Positions 1 to 9,559 of a stretch of DNA of 57,038 bases are shown here, one piece after another. Position 1 is the first letter of the stretch, and each line of letters begins with the position of its first letter. The position numbers were made by a program, and so were the translations under genes. Source of the stretch: Albidovulum sp. (GTDB taxonomy: Bacteria > Pseudomonadota > Alphaproteobacteria > Rhodobacterales > Rhodobacteraceae). Below the pieces are notes generated by a model. It searched no databases, had not been told where the DNA came from, and worked only from the letters and a program-made list of their open reading frames with translations. The stretch covers positions 1 to 57,038 of the forward strand of contig JAPPFL010000013.1 of assembly GCA_028823855.1 (NCBI GenBank). Direction: 5' to 3'.

Positions 1-239
1 TTGATGGAATACCATGGCTCGAGGCCAATTGCTACTTTAGGAACAAACTCTTAAGGAAATTCGCCGTCCGCAAACAGCGGTGCGAGGCTATTCGGGCAAA
101 GACAACCGTAGGAGACCGTCCGCAGACAAGCACCGTCATTTCAAATCGAAACCGAATTGGCGGACTCGGCGGCTCGAGAGGAAAGCCTACGGTGGATTTG
201 CTTTACTGAATCCAAGAGTCGAACTCGCCGCTGTCTTTC

Positions 240-973
240 TCTCGCACTGTCGCAGCCAGCGTTTTCCAATGGAATTTGGCCAAGATCCGTTACGACAAAA
301 TCTGCCATGGAAGTGTCGCGCCGGGGAACTCCCGTTTGGACGAGTTCGGTCGCGAGACCTGCGTTGCGGCCTGCTAAAATGCCGGCGGGCGCAAAGTCGC
401 CCTTGACAATCGTTTTTGCTGCCGGGGCGCCTTTTGCCGTTCCGGTGCAAGCTCGTTCAAAAAAGGCTCTGGCTTGCCGATAATGGCATCCCGTTTCCGG
501 CGACCGGGTCCGGCGTCGGTGGCAGCGAGAAGCATCAGGTCGGGATGGGCTCCGATCAGTTCCGCACCCGAACCCACTGTGCGCGATGCCATTCGAAATT
601 TCGCATAAGTAAATTCCCTATCCAGCTCGACTACGGCGACGGCGGGCGCCTCGGCGCGCAGCGCCATCCCGGCGGATCGTACGGATTCGCGGAGCGAGCG
701 CTCGCCTACCGCGAGAATCCTGCGCCGGTGCGCCGCCTCCGCCGAAAACCTTGCCGTCGCCTCAGCTGTCGAAACAACTTGATTTCCGGAAACCGGTATC
801 CCGAATCCTCGCGTCTTTCCGCAAATACGCGCGCGGTCTTCGTTGAATTGCCGGTAAGGAAATCGTTCGGCAGCCCGATACTTCGCCAATGCTTCCGCGG
901 CGCCGGCAATCGGAACATCGCCCTTGCACATCACTCCGTCGATGTCGGAATTTAAAACTTTCATGTTAGGCAA
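240..973 (-). pseudogene. HAD-IIA family hydrolase, frameshifted remnant
   Basis: This is a decayed haloacid-dehalogenase-type phosphatase (HAD subclass IIA, NagD-like). The first reading frame starts around 964 with the nucleophile motif (SDIDGV). It keeps family landmarks such as AEATARF, VVELDREFTYAKF, ELIGAHPDLMLL and IIGKPEP. The segment that should carry the second conserved motif (FxTN) is scrambled, and the stretch before the GKPEP motif is shortened. Near 430-450 the frame breaks; the C-terminal part (KGDFAPAGILAGRNAGLATE, then LVQTGVPRRD and ADFVVTDLGQIP) continues in another frame down to about 240. A functional relative would dephosphorylate small phospho-metabolites in the cytoplasm. 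It lies downstream of aspS on the same strand, separated by 300 bases without a gene. The motif series in two frames is seen directly; loss of function is inferred. Confidence 0.75.
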
Positions 974-1281
974 TTACGCCAAATTTCGCCTCAATTCGCC
1001 AAATGCGGACCGACTTGCCAACGAAAATTCCGCTCCGAAAAACAATTTCGAATATTTCGAATTACCATTTAGGCTATCGAATTTCAGGCTACAGCGAAAT
1101 GATCGACGCTGACCTTGGCTTAGGGCTGCAAACCCGCAACACTCGCGTTTAAACTGATTTCCGCGAGTCCGCTGATGCTCGCATTGCAACGACGGCCGCA
1201 GGTCGGCCTCCCTGATTGCCAAGTAGAATGAATTCGGCATCGTGCCACGGCGGAATTCCCCGCCCGGCCCCGCGAGCATGC
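974..1281. other. intergenic gap, nothing recognised
   Basis: This stretch is rich in short AATTCGCC-like runs. I see no motif-bearing frame, RNA gene or strong terminator. It separates aspS from the broken HAD gene. Confidence 0.5.
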
Positions 1282-3063
1282 TCAGGGAGCAACGTCCACG
1301 ACCCGAATTCCTAGATCTCGCAGCGCTTCGTTGGTCGGCTCCGAAGGAGCTCCAAGCATCAGTTCCTCCGCTCGCTGATTAAGCGGAAACATCGTGACTT
1401 CGCGAATATTGTCGACGCCCGCGATCAGCATGACGATCCGGTCGATACCGGGCGCAATTCCCGCGTGCGGCGGAGCCCCGAACTTCAGGGCATTTACCAT
1501 ACCCCCGAAATTCGCGTCCACGAACTGCCTGTCGTGACCGGCCAATTCAAATGCCTTGTACATGATTTCCGGATCGTGGTTCCTAACGGCGCCCGACGAT
1601 AACTCGACTCCGTTGCACACGATATCGTACTGGAAGCCGAGAATTTCGAGCGGCTCGCTTCCTTCCAATGCGGCCATCCCCCCCTGGGGCATTGAAAACG
1701 GATTATGGGAAAACCCCAGACGCCCGGTTTCCTCGTCCTTCTCGTACATGGGAAAATCGGTGATCCAGCAAAATTCGAATCGGTTGCGATTTGTCAGATT
1801 CAATTCATTCCCGATTTCGTCGCGGGCCTTTGCGGCAACGTCCTCGAATGCAGAGGGCCTCCCGCCCAGAAAAAATGCGGCATCGCCGGCATCGAGATTC
1901 AACTGCCGCCGAATGGCATTTGTTCGTTGCGGACCGATATTCTTTGCAAGCGGACCCGCGCCGACGGCTTCGCCGCCCGCGTCGCGCCAAAAAATGTAGC
2001 CCATGCCCGGCAGCCCCTCGCGCTGCGCGAAGGAATTCATCCTGTCGCAGAATGCCCTGCTGCCCCCTCCAGGTGCCGGAATAGCCCGAATTTCGTTGCC
2101 TTCATTTTCCAGCAGCGACGCGAAGATTCGAAATCCGGAACCCTTGAAATGCTCGGAGACCACTTGCATCTTCAGCGGATTCCTCAAATCGGGCTTGTCC
2201 GTACCATACCACATCATTGAGTCCCGGAAGCGAATTCTAGGAAACTCGCCGGTTACCGGCTTGCCGCCGCCGAATTCCGAAAACAGACCCTTCATCACCG
2301 GCTCGATGACTTGGAAAACATCTTCCTGGGTGGCGAAACTCATTTCCATATCGAGCTGATAGAACTCGCCCGGCGACCTGTCGGCGCGCGGGTCCTCGTC
2401 CCTGAAGCATGGAGCAATCTGGAAGTACTTGTCGAACCCCGCCATCATGACAAGCTGCTTGTATTGCTGCGGCGCTTGGGGCAGCGCATAGAATTTACCC
2501 GGATGCAGCCTGGAGGGCACAAGGAAATCGCGGGCTCCTTCCGGCGACGAAGCCGTCAAAATCGGCGTTTGGAACTCGGTAAATCCCGTCGCATGCATTC
2601 GGCTTCTCAGCGAGGCGACGACCTTTGATCGCAGCATGATGTTCCGATGGACGGATTCGCGCCGCAGATCGATATACCGGTATTTCAACCGAGTTTCTTC
2701 AGGGTATTCCTGATCGCCGAAAACGGGAAGCGGCAATTCCAGAGATTTTCCGAGCACCTCGAGTTCGCGAATAAAGACTTCGATTTCTCCGGTCGGAATT
2801 TTGCTGTTGACGAGTTCCCGATCGCGAAGCTTTACTTCTCCGTCGACGCGAATAACCCACTCGGATCGCACGGATTCCAGTTCCCCGAACGCCCCGCTGT
2901 CAGGATCGGCCAGGACTTGAGTTACGCCGTAGTGATCGCGGAGATCAATGAACAATACGCCGCCGTGATCGCGGATTCGATGCACCCAGCCCGACAGCCG
3001 AACCGTCTGCCCGACATGGCAGGGGCGAAGTTCTGAACATTTATGGGATCTATAGGCGTGCAT
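1282..3063 (-). CDS. aspS: Aspartate--tRNA ligase
   Basis: Class IIb aminoacyl-tRNA synthetase of 593 residues, the usual size of bacterial AspRS; it charges tRNA(Asp) with aspartate in the cytoplasm. An N-terminal OB-fold anticodon-binding domain (about 15-105, including [19 protein letters not shown]) is followed by the class II core. Motif 2 is visible as [20 protein letters not shown] and motif 3 as [12 protein letters not shown] near the C-terminus; the bacterial GAD insertion lies between them. The His in RDHGG is the residue associated with non-discriminating AspRSs that also charge tRNA(Asn), so an Asp/Asn-tRNA amidotransferase is expected elsewhere (inference). The ATG start at 3063 directly opens the OB-fold. 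It stands alone, with the cfa-type gene divergent across a 440-base gap. Confidence 0.97.
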   Translation of the reverse strand: MHAYRSHKCSELRPCHVGQTVRLSGWVHRIRDHGGVLFIDLRDHYGVTQVLADPDSGAFGELESVRSEWVIRVDGEVKLRDRELVNSKIPTGEIEVFIRELEVLGKSLELPLPVFGDQEYPEETRLKYRYIDLRRESVHRNIMLRSKVVASLRSRMHATGFTEFQTPILTASSPEGARDFLVPSRLHPGKFYALPQAPQQYKQLVMMAGFDKYFQIAPCFRDEDPRADRSPGEFYQLDMEMSFATQEDVFQVIEPVMKGLFSEFGGGKPVTGEFPRIRFRDSMMWYGTDKPDLRNPLKMQVVSEHFKGSGFRIFASLLENEGNEIRAIPAPGGGSRAFCDRMNSFAQREGLPGMGYIFWRDAGGEAVGAGPLAKNIGPQRTNAIRRQLNLDAGDAAFFLGGRPSAFEDVAAKARDEIGNELNLTNRNRFEFCWITDFPMYEKDEETGRLGFSHNPFSMPQGGMAALEGSEPLEILGFQYDIVCNGVELSSGAVRNHDPEIMYKAFELAGHDRQFVDANFGGMVNALKFGAPPHAGIAPGIDRIVMLIAGVDNIREVTMFPLNQRAEELMLGAPSEPTNEALRDLGIRVVDVAP

Positions 3064-3501
3064 GGCATTCCCGCTTTCGGAATTTTCGGTTTCAAGGGTG
3101 CGGCGATTGACACGCTGTTCGAGCGGAAGTCAAGCGGCGGCGCGCTGTTTGTCGACGCGTAGGGGCGAATAGCATACTGTTCGTCGCCGAAACAGGTCCG
3201 TCGCGATGCGGGATGACGAAATTCTCACCGCTGTTTCAGAATCCCTTTTTATGACCAAGCGAATCGGTTGCCCGAACATTCATGCTCCGGCTTGGATTGT
3301 CATGATTCGGAATTTGCCTTAAATCGCCCGCGCTGAGGAATTTCGGCACAAATTTGTCAATTGGCGCTTGGATTTGTCGACTGCTAAAACTATTTTGCAT
3401 TGCTCCGGATCGCAAAGCGAACTCGCGAACGCGCCTCGCGGTAAGCTACTGCTTTCGGCGTTGAATTTGTTGAGGAAACCAGGGAACGGGAGGCCGGTCA
3501 A
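3064..3501. promoter_or_regulatory. divergent intergenic region aspS / cfa-type gene
   Basis: This 438-base stretch must hold the promoters of both divergent genes. An AG-rich ribosome-binding site (GGGAGG) lies about 9 bases before the cfa-type start. No operator or terminator stands out. Confidence 0.4.
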
Positions 3502-4701
3502 ATGTGGCAGCGCTTGCTGAGTGCCATGTTTCGCAAATTCTTCGTTGTCGGCCGAATTGATGTCCGAATGCCGAACGGCGAAATTCATACTTTTGGAGAC
3601 CGACAGGCCGATCCTGTTTCAATTTCAATCAAGGACACGGCAACGGCGAGAAAGCTTTGCCTGCATCCCGAGCTTTCGGTCGGAGAAGCGTATATGGACG
3701 GCACTTTAACGATTGAGAACGACGATCTGCATGGTTTTTTGACCGTAGTGCTGAAAAATATCGCCGATAGCGAAGATTTGCCGATCACGCGCGTTCTGAG
3801 GGGCTGGCGAAATCTGCGCCGCAATTTCCTTCAATTCAACACGTCAAGGATAGCGCGTTCGAACGTCGAGCATCACTACGACTTGTCGGACAGGCTATAC
3901 GAGCTATTTCTAGACGAAGACCGTCAGTACAGCTGCGCCTACTTTGAAGACGAAGGAGATAGCCTCGAATACGCGCAGATTCAAAAAAAGCGCCACATCG
4001 CTAGAAAGCTGCTGCTGTCGCCCGGCCAAAAAGTGCTTGATATCGGCAGCGGGTGGGGAGGCATGGGCATAACGCTGGCCAGGGAGTACGGCGTGGACGT
4101 AACCGGCGTTACGCTTTCGAAACAGCAGTACAAGAAAGCCAGGGAACGCGCGGCGGCCGCGGGCGAGTCCCACAGGGCAAAATTCCTCCTCAAGGACTAC
4201 AGGGCGGTAGAGGGCACGTTTGACAGGATTGTTTCGGTCGGCATGTTCGAGCATGTCGGCGCTCCGCACTATCTGGAATTTTTCAAAAAAATTAAAGACA
4301 TCCTTGCGGACGACGGAATAGCATTGCTCCACACCATCGGTCGTTCCGGTCCTCCGGGATCGACAAATCCCTGGATTACGAAATACATTTTTCCTGGAGG
4401 ATACGTTCCAGCGATGTCGGAGACGATGGCGGCAGTCGAAATGGCCGGCCTAACGGTAACGGATGTCGAAGTGCTTCGCCTCCATTACGCGGAAACACTG
4501 AAAAACTGGCACAGCCGCTTCATTAGCAACATCGAGGAAATTCGCAGGGAATACGACGAGCGCTTCTGTCGAATGTGGCGATTTTATCTTTTGTCGTGCG
4601 AAATGACATTTCGCTACAATGATCAGGTTGTATTCCAGTTCCAGATCGCCAAGAGGAAGGATTCCGTCCCGCTAACGCGCGACTACCTCTATGCCAACTA
4701 G
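3502..4701 (+). CDS. cfa: Cyclopropane-fatty-acyl-phospholipid synthase family methyltransferase
   Basis: SAM-dependent enzyme of the CFA/mycolic-acid cyclopropane synthase family, 399 residues (typical 380-420). Members transfer a methylene from SAM across the cis double bond of unsaturated acyl chains in membrane phospholipids, usually when growth slows or conditions become acid. The N-terminal lipid-binding part (1-120) leads to the hallmark NVEHHYDLSDRLYELFLD (121-138), the SAM-binding loop VLDIGSGWGGMGITLA (178-193) and the FEHVG active-site motif (249-253). A Cys at about 366 matches the conserved C-terminal cysteine of CFA synthases. ATG at 3502 is preceded by GGGAGG. Other members of the fold methylate fatty acids without forming a ring, so the exact product is not certain. 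Confidence 0.9.
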   Translation: MWQRLLSAMFRKFFVVGRIDVRMPNGEIHTFGDRQADPVSISIKDTATARKLCLHPELSVGEAYMDGTLTIENDDLHGFLTVVLKNIADSEDLPITRVLRGWRNLRRNFLQFNTSRIARSNVEHHYDLSDRLYELFLDEDRQYSCAYFEDEGDSLEYAQIQKKRHIARKLLLSPGQKVLDIGSGWGGMGITLAREYGVDVTGVTLSKQQYKKARERAAAAGESHRAKFLLKDYRAVEGTFDRIVSVGMFEHVGAPHYLEFFKKIKDILADDGIALLHTIGRSGPPGSTNPWITKYIFPGGYVPAMSETMAAVEMAGLTVTDVEVLRLHYAETLKNWHSRFISNIEEIRREYDERFCRMWRFYLLSCEMTFRYNDQVVFQFQIAKRKDSVPLTRDYLYAN

Positions 4702-4843
4702 CGGTTCGCCGGTTCGCCCGCCGTTCGATTCCCGCGGACATGTTTCCGGATGGAGTCCGAATATTTTTTCCCTCATCCAATTTTTCCGTGGCCATTTAGA
4801 GCGAGCATCCGGTCGAGCCGCGCAAAAATTCAGATTTGAGAAA

Positions 4844-4990
4844 ATGAAGCACTCTACTAGAATCCTTGGCGCCGCCCTCGCGACCGGCATTGCGATCGCA
4901 TTCGCCGCGTGATCGCAGGGCATGGCTTTCTTTCGAATCGGCACTGGCTGCGCCGGCGATTTTCATCGGGAAACCGCAAACTCAAGGTGC
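4844..4990 (+). pseudogene. 5' remnant of a TAXI-type TRAP binding-protein gene
   Basis: A perfect-looking signal peptide (MKHSTRILGAALATGIAIAF) runs into a stop at 4910. Reading through the stop gives AFFRIGTGCAGDFHRETA. This resembles the FIRIGT-G-GG start of mature TAXI-family binding proteins, as in the intact copy at 14821. Nothing further of the gene is recognisable; an IS630 remnant begins about 100 bases later. The signal peptide is seen; the family assignment rests on one short motif at the right place. Confidence 0.45.
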
Positions 4991-5079
4991 ATGAAGGAGT
5001 AGCCATGCCGCACGAGAACCGGACAACGCAATTTGGCGCGGATACGGCCGAATAGCTGATGGGGTCCGTTGAATCCAAC

Positions 5080-5643
5080 GGCCGGGCGCGCTGTTCAATT
5101 TCGCGCGAGGGCTGCCGGGCGCGCGGCAGGCGCCGCTTCCGATGAAAGCGGGCCAACCGCGGACCCGGACGCATGGCGACACGCGCAGCGGCGCCACGAC
5201 CCTGCTTGCGTCGCTAAGGGTCCTTGGCGGAACGGAAACGGGGCGGAACATTGACCGTCTTCGCCACGAGAAGTTCTTTGCCGCCCTCGACACCGTCGAC
5301 CGGCAGTTGCCCGAGGGCCGCGAGGCAAATGTCGTCCCGGACAATAATTCAACATAGAAAACAAATGCTGTTCACGCCTGGCTTTCCCGTCGTTCCAACC
5401 GGACGCCCCCCGTCACGCCCGCTTCATCGTCCAGGCTGAATTCTGTGAAAGTGTACTTCGAGCAGGTGGCGCGGCGCCGATTGGAGCATTCGACCTTCGC
5501 TTCCTTCGGCGAATGAGGGGCGGCCATCGACCTTATCATCGAGAAGCGCTACCGCAACGAAGCGAGACCGTTCAAGTGGAAAGCGGACCAGGATTGAACA
5601 TCGGTTCAAAAAAGTCAGGGTTCAAATCGTTGGATTCATCCCA
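5080..5643 (+). mobile_element. IS630-family transposase remnant
   Basis: The frame from about 5080 carries the sequence around the second half of the IS630 DDE domain: PLPMKAGQPRTRTHGDTR, then ATTLLASLRVLGGTETGR, a block matching the family's H-x-x-F-L-x-x-L-D region (HEKFFAALDTVDRQLPEG) and a degenerate DN motif (VVPDNNSTH). After a further frame change the C-terminal part RLNSVKVYFEQVARRRLEHS and IDLIIEKRYRNEARPFKWKA is legible, with in-frame stops near 5513 and 5595. The N-terminal third is missing. It ends exactly where the proV stop codon begins, so the old insertion abuts the betaine operon. No terminal inverted repeats could be assigned by eye. Confidence 0.7.
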
Positions 5644-6738
5644 CTAGTAATTCCTGGCGCCCGACTCCGATGCTACGCGCGGGACCAACGCCTTGACCAG
5701 GCTAGTCATCTCGAGTTTGCCCACGGCCATTCCGTCGCGCATCACGACATAGGTATGCGATGTGTCCCCGCCTGAGCGCGCGATTATGCTTTCAAGCGTA
5801 TCGTCAAAGCTTACCTCGCCATGCGCGCCGGGAGGAATGCCTCCATCGTTGAGCGGTATCATGATTGATCGGACCCTGAGCACTCGGGCGCGGTTGATAT
5901 CGCTGACGAAGTCTTCGATATAGGGGTCGTTGGGATTGAGCAAAATATGCTGCGGTTCGCCCTGCTGAACCACATAGCCATCCTTGAGGATCACGAGGCG
6001 GTCGGCGAGTTTAAGCGCTTCGTCCAGATCGTGGGTGATAAAGACGATGGTCTTGCGCAGTTCGGTCTGAAGTTCCAGTAGCAGATCCTGCATGTCGGTG
6101 CGTATCAGCGGATCGAGGGCTGAAAACGCCTCGTCCATCAGCATGATCGGCGAGTTTGATGTCAGCGCTCTGGCGATGCCGACCCGCTGTTGCATGCCGC
6201 CTGAAAGCTGGTGCGGGTAGTGGTCGCCGTAGCCATGCAGACCAACGCGGTCGAGCCATTTCGAGGCTTCGCCAAGATAGATTCGCTTGGCCACTCCGCG
6301 CACCTTGAGCGTAGTGCCGCTGTTTTCAGCCACTGTGCGGTGTGGAAGAAGGGCAAATTTCTGGAAAACCATCGACATGACTTCGCGGCGCAACTTGCGC
6401 AGCCTCGCCTCGTCATATGCCAGCACTTCCTCGCCATCGACCCAGACCTCGCCTGCGGTGGGTTCGATCAGGCGGTTTAGATGTCGGATAAGGGTAGACT
6501 TTCCCGACCCCGACAATCCCATGATGACAGTGATCTGGCCTTCCCGCATGTCGACGTTTATGTCCTTAAGCCCAAGCACATGCCTGTGCTCCTTCAACAG
6601 GTCCGCCTTGCTAGTGCCGGAAAGCACATGTTCGAGAGCGGCCTTCGGATCGACTCCGAAGATCTTGTAGAGGTTGCGGATCGAAATCTTGATGTTGCCG
6701 GCCAACGTACCGCTCCAGCTAGTGTTTCTGGGCCGCAT
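5644..6738 (-). CDS. proV: Glycine betaine/proline ABC transporter, ATP-binding protein
   Basis: Cytoplasmic ATPase of an osmoprotectant importer (ProV/OpuAA), 364 residues. It shows Walker A GLSGSGKST (74-82), the ABC signature LSGGMQQR (178-185), Walker B IMLMDEAFSALD (about 198-209) and the switch His in FITHDLDEA. The N-terminal stretch (about 16-55, VDPKAALEH...) before the Walker A strand and the C-terminal tail (about 275-364, CBS-like) are typical of ProV and absent from ordinary ABC ATPases. It overlaps the upstream permease gene by 20 bases, so the two are co-translated. The sequence VAENSGTTLKV just after the Q-loop region is unusual; relatives have a hydrophobic run (VxENVxxGL) here. 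An IS630 remnant abuts its 3' end. Confidence 0.95.
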   Translation of the reverse strand: MRPRNTSWSGTLAGNIKISIRNLYKIFGVDPKAALEHVLSGTSKADLLKEHRHVLGLKDINVDMREGQITVIMGLSGSGKSTLIRHLNRLIEPTAGEVWVDGEEVLAYDEARLRKLRREVMSMVFQKFALLPHRTVAENSGTTLKVRGVAKRIYLGEASKWLDRVGLHGYGDHYPHQLSGGMQQRVGIARALTSNSPIMLMDEAFSALDPLIRTDMQDLLLELQTELRKTIVFITHDLDEALKLADRLVILKDGYVVQQGEPQHILLNPNDPYIEDFVSDINRARVLRVRSIMIPLNDGGIPPGAHGEVSFDDTLESIIARSGGDTSHTYVVMRDGMAVGKLEMTSLVKALVPRVASESGARNY

Positions 6739-7750
6739 TGACGCGGTCGAGCGCTGCCTTGGTTACGCGGTCGAGGATAATTGCGAGAAGCACGATGCCC
6801 AGCCCCGAGACCAGGCCGACGCCCAATTCGAGGTTGCGTATGCCGCGCAACACCAGAACCCCTAGTCCCGGTGCCGAGACAAGCGAGGCGATCACGACCA
6901 TCGCAAGACTCATCATGATGGTCTGGTTGACGCCTGCCATGATGTTGGGCAAAGCAAGCGGGATCTGAACGCCGAACAGCTTCTGGCGATCGGTCATGCC
7001 GAAACTGTCGGCCGCCTCGATTACGTCCTTGTCCACCAGTCGGATGCCGAGATCGGTTAGCCGGATAACCGGAACGATCGCGTAGAGGATTATGGCGATA
7101 CCATAGAGCTTGGGTTCAGTGACCGAAAACAGAAAGATAAGCGGAATCAGATAAACGAAGGGCGGCAGCGTTTGAAGCATGTCCAGTACCGGAATGGTCA
7201 TGCGCTGCAGCCGGTCGCTGCGAGACATGGCGATGCCGATCGGAACGCCGAACAGCACGCATAAAAGGGCGCAGACGAATATTATCGCCAGCGTCTGCAT
7301 GGCGTGATCGTAATGGTCGACAAATGCCAGAAACGCCAGGCAAATCGTTACGAATACGACTAGGCGCGCCGACTTCGAGGAGTAGTATACGATTGCCATC
7401 AGCACCGGAAACATTAGCCACCACGGCGCTGCCTCGAACGCAAGAAGAGCGCCGTCAAGGAACCAGCTAAGAGGTTGAGTAAGCGGATCAAGGACAAAAC
7501 GCAGTGCGTCCTTCGCCGCCAGGAATCCGTCTTCGACCCCCTTGGTGACGTCTCGTGACTGGGCAACCGAGTCACAAGCCTCGTTCAACTGGTCGAGCGA
7601 CGGGAAAGGCAGGTTCCAGATCGTGCTCTCTTCGATGACTCCTGTCTTCGCCAGGAGATCGGCCATCGACACCAGCCCCTCGCCGGTTTTGCCGGCATCG
7701 CACCAGTCGCGAAGACCAAGCCCGTCGAACACGAAATCATAGGTCGCCAT
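6719..7750 (-). CDS. proW: Glycine betaine/proline ABC transporter, permease
   Basis: Inner-membrane channel subunit of the ProXWV/OpuA importer, 343 residues. A hydrophilic N-terminal region (1-95) precedes several membrane spans. The cytoplasmic coupling loop is visible as VIEAADSFGMTDRQKLFGVQ followed by IPLALPNIMAG, the typical EAA-like motif of this permease family. The ATG at 7750 gives the long N-terminal tail seen in ProW; an internal Met at residue 29 is a possible alternative because the ribosome-binding site of the first ATG is weak. It lies between proX and proV in the usual binding-protein, permease, ATPase order. Confidence 0.93.
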   Translation of the reverse strand: MATYDFVFDGLGLRDWCDAGKTGEGLVSMADLLAKTGVIEESTIWNLPFPSLDQLNEACDSVAQSRDVTKGVEDGFLAAKDALRFVLDPLTQPLSWFLDGALLAFEAAPWWLMFPVLMAIVYYSSKSARLVVFVTICLAFLAFVDHYDHAMQTLAIIFVCALLCVLFGVPIGIAMSRSDRLQRMTIPVLDMLQTLPPFVYLIPLIFLFSVTEPKLYGIAIILYAIVPVIRLTDLGIRLVDKDVIEAADSFGMTDRQKLFGVQIPLALPNIMAGVNQTIMMSLAMVVIASLVSAPGLGVLVLRGIRNLELGVGLVSGLGIVLLAIILDRVTKAALDRVNAAQKH

Positions 7751-7775
7751 GAGGGATTGACCTTTCCGAATTGCA

Positions 7776-7794
7776 CGGGACGGAAACGGTCCCG
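7776..7794. promoter_or_regulatory. stem-loop between proX and proW
   Basis: CGGGAC pairs with GTCCCG around a 7-base loop; a second small stem (CTCCG/CGGAG) follows at about 7813-7827. No T-run follows on the transcribed strand, so it looks like an RNA-stability or partial attenuation element rather than a full terminator. Confidence 0.5.
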
Positions 7795-7849
7795 CCCCGT
7801 AACAAGATCACCGCTCCGGTCAGCGGAGACGTCCGGCAGCGATGCCGGT

Positions 7850-8824
7850 TCAGTTGATCAGTGCCGCCAGTTTTTCTCGCGCGGAGTCATTGATCCATTG
7901 CGACCAAATATCGGAATTGTTGGTCAGGAAGTGCACCGCGGCCTCCTCTGCAGAGGCGCCATTTTCATCCTGCCAGGCCAGCAAACTGTTCAAAATGGAA
8001 ATGTCAAAGCTCACATTGCTCATCAGTTGGGCGATCTCGGGCTCACGCTCGGTGAGGGCAGCTGTGGCTACCGTCAGAACCGGCGCCGGCGGGAAATCGG
8101 ACACGCCAGGGTCTGGATTGTCCTTGTTCTGATTGGCAAGGTGAATATTCGCGTCGACATCACCGATCTTCACCTTCGTCAACGGGTATTTGCCTAGGAC
8201 CGCAGTCGGGGCCCAGTAATAGCCGAACCACGGCTCCTGGTTCTCATAGGCAGCGGCAATCGAAGTGGCCAGCGTCTCGCCCGATCCATGGTCAAAGATT
8301 TCCATGCTTTCTCGCAACCCCAACGCGTTGACCAGATTGTCGTTGACGATCCGGCAACCCCAGCCGTCGGGGCAGTTGTTGAACCGCGCGCCCACAAGCT
8401 CAGGATTGGCAAGAACGCCCTCGATTGTAGTTAGCTCGGGATTTGACTCGGCAAGATAGGACGGAATCCACCATCCTTCGATGCCGCCAGGGTCGAACAC
8501 ATCTGTAAGGCGGGACACCTTGCCTTCTGCTTCAAGCTGCCGGTAAACATCACCCGTCGAGTTTAGCCACAGCTCGGTAACGATATCCGGCTCGCCGTTT
8601 TCTGCCAGCGACGCAACCGAAGTGGTGGTTGCCGACGGCACCTTTTCGATCGCGCAGCCATATCCCTGTTCCATCAGGAACTTGGATACTTCCGTAATGA
8701 TCTGGGATGAAGCCCAGTTCATCTCCGTAATTGAGACTTCCCCGCAATCGGCATAAGCTGCCGTTGCGGACGAGAGCGTAACGCCGGCTGCCAAGCCAGT
8801 TAATAGTTTCGTGGTCTTGTGCAT
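7850..8824 (-). CDS. proX: Glycine betaine/proline-type ABC transporter substrate-binding protein
   Basis: Periplasmic receptor of the osmoprotectant importer, 324 residues. A Sec signal peptide (about 1-25, ending AAYA|DCGEV) is followed by an OpuAC-type fold. Legible blocks are EMNWASSQIITEVSKFLMEQ, SLAENGEPDIVTELW, WWIPSYLAES and PWFGYYWAPTAVLGKY; Trp/Tyr-rich segments of this kind form the aromatic cage that holds the quaternary ammonium group. Four Cys residues are present, two of them in NNCPDGWGC. A strong GGGGGA ribosome-binding site sits 7 bases before the ATG at 8824. First gene of the operon and therefore the likely promoter-proximal, most abundant product. Betaine, choline, proline betaine or carnitine are all possible ligands. 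Confidence 0.93.
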   Translation of the reverse strand: MHKTTKLLTGLAAGVTLSSATAAYADCGEVSITEMNWASSQIITEVSKFLMEQGYGCAIEKVPSATTTSVASLAENGEPDIVTELWLNSTGDVYRQLEAEGKVSRLTDVFDPGGIEGWWIPSYLAESNPELTTIEGVLANPELVGARFNNCPDGWGCRIVNDNLVNALGLRESMEIFDHGSGETLATSIAAAYENQEPWFGYYWAPTAVLGKYPLTKVKIGDVDANIHLANQNKDNPDPGVSDFPPAPVLTVATAALTEREPEIAQLMSNVSFDISILNSLLAWQDENGASAEEAAVHFLTNNSDIWSQWINDSAREKLAALIN

Positions 8825-9559
8825 TGCATATTCCCCCTATTTTATCGTTCGTTTGATTCGGATGGCGCTGCTTTGCGCCCTTGCTTCAGAGCATAACGCA
8901 TAGCTAGGCTACTTATTCGCCCAATTCAATATGCAATCTCTCGTGACGATCGCCAAATGTCGGGTGATACTCGGCCGCCGCGAGCGCATCTGGCACGGAT
9001 GGTTCGTCCAAATCGAATTCCATTGTGCAACTTCCAGGCGAATTGCCAGGCGAATTGGAACGATACAACGCGGAGCTACCATAGGGGGCGCATACCCAGC
9101 TGTCGGGACCGGAATCGCTATGATCGTTCCAGGGCTCTATGGACGGGGCAAGCAAATTGCACATCTGAACGAAGCGTTTTTTCGCGCCGCAAGGGTGCGT
9201 TCCAATGCGCTGCTTGATCGAACACATGATATCAGATCACCGGGAGTTCCGGAGGCCGCGCTGGTTTGCCGGCGGGACAGAGCCTTCAAGACGCTCTACG
9301 ATTGATTGGCGCGGTTCTATGGACGAGCCCCGAAACCAATTTTCCGAAGCTGTGCACAATCCCATTCCGGAACATGAAATTCGGCGTTTCCTGCGGAGAA
9401 CGGCAAGTCCGCCTCGGCCGGGGAAGAGTTGAAATGCCCGCGTACCGGCGCGGTCGCAACTATTCGAACGGAGAGAAGCAACCCGGAAGCGTATCTGACT
9501 TTAAGCGCAACTTGCCTGAACCGAGAAGAAATGGAAAACAATCGCAGGTTGCCGCCCGA
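8825..9559. other. 735-base gap upstream of proX
   Basis: The part next to 8824 should contain the proX promoter. The rest shows no gene I can recognise. A minus-strand frame ending at 8913 finishes with EYHPTFGDRHERLHIELGE, faintly like the tail of a CobW-type GTPase, but nothing else supports this. Confidence 0.45.

Noticed and set aside
416-955. long plus-strand frame opposite the HAD remnant
   Set aside because: Arg-rich composition without motifs; the HAD motifs are on the other strand.
5600-5645. GGGTTCAAATC looks like a tRNA T-loop
   Set aside because: It lies in the C-terminal codons of the IS630 remnant and no cloverleaf can be formed.
8913-9227. possible CobW-like C-terminus (GDRHERLHIELGE)
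   Set aside because: Only a dozen residues resemble the family, and no GTPase motif is present.
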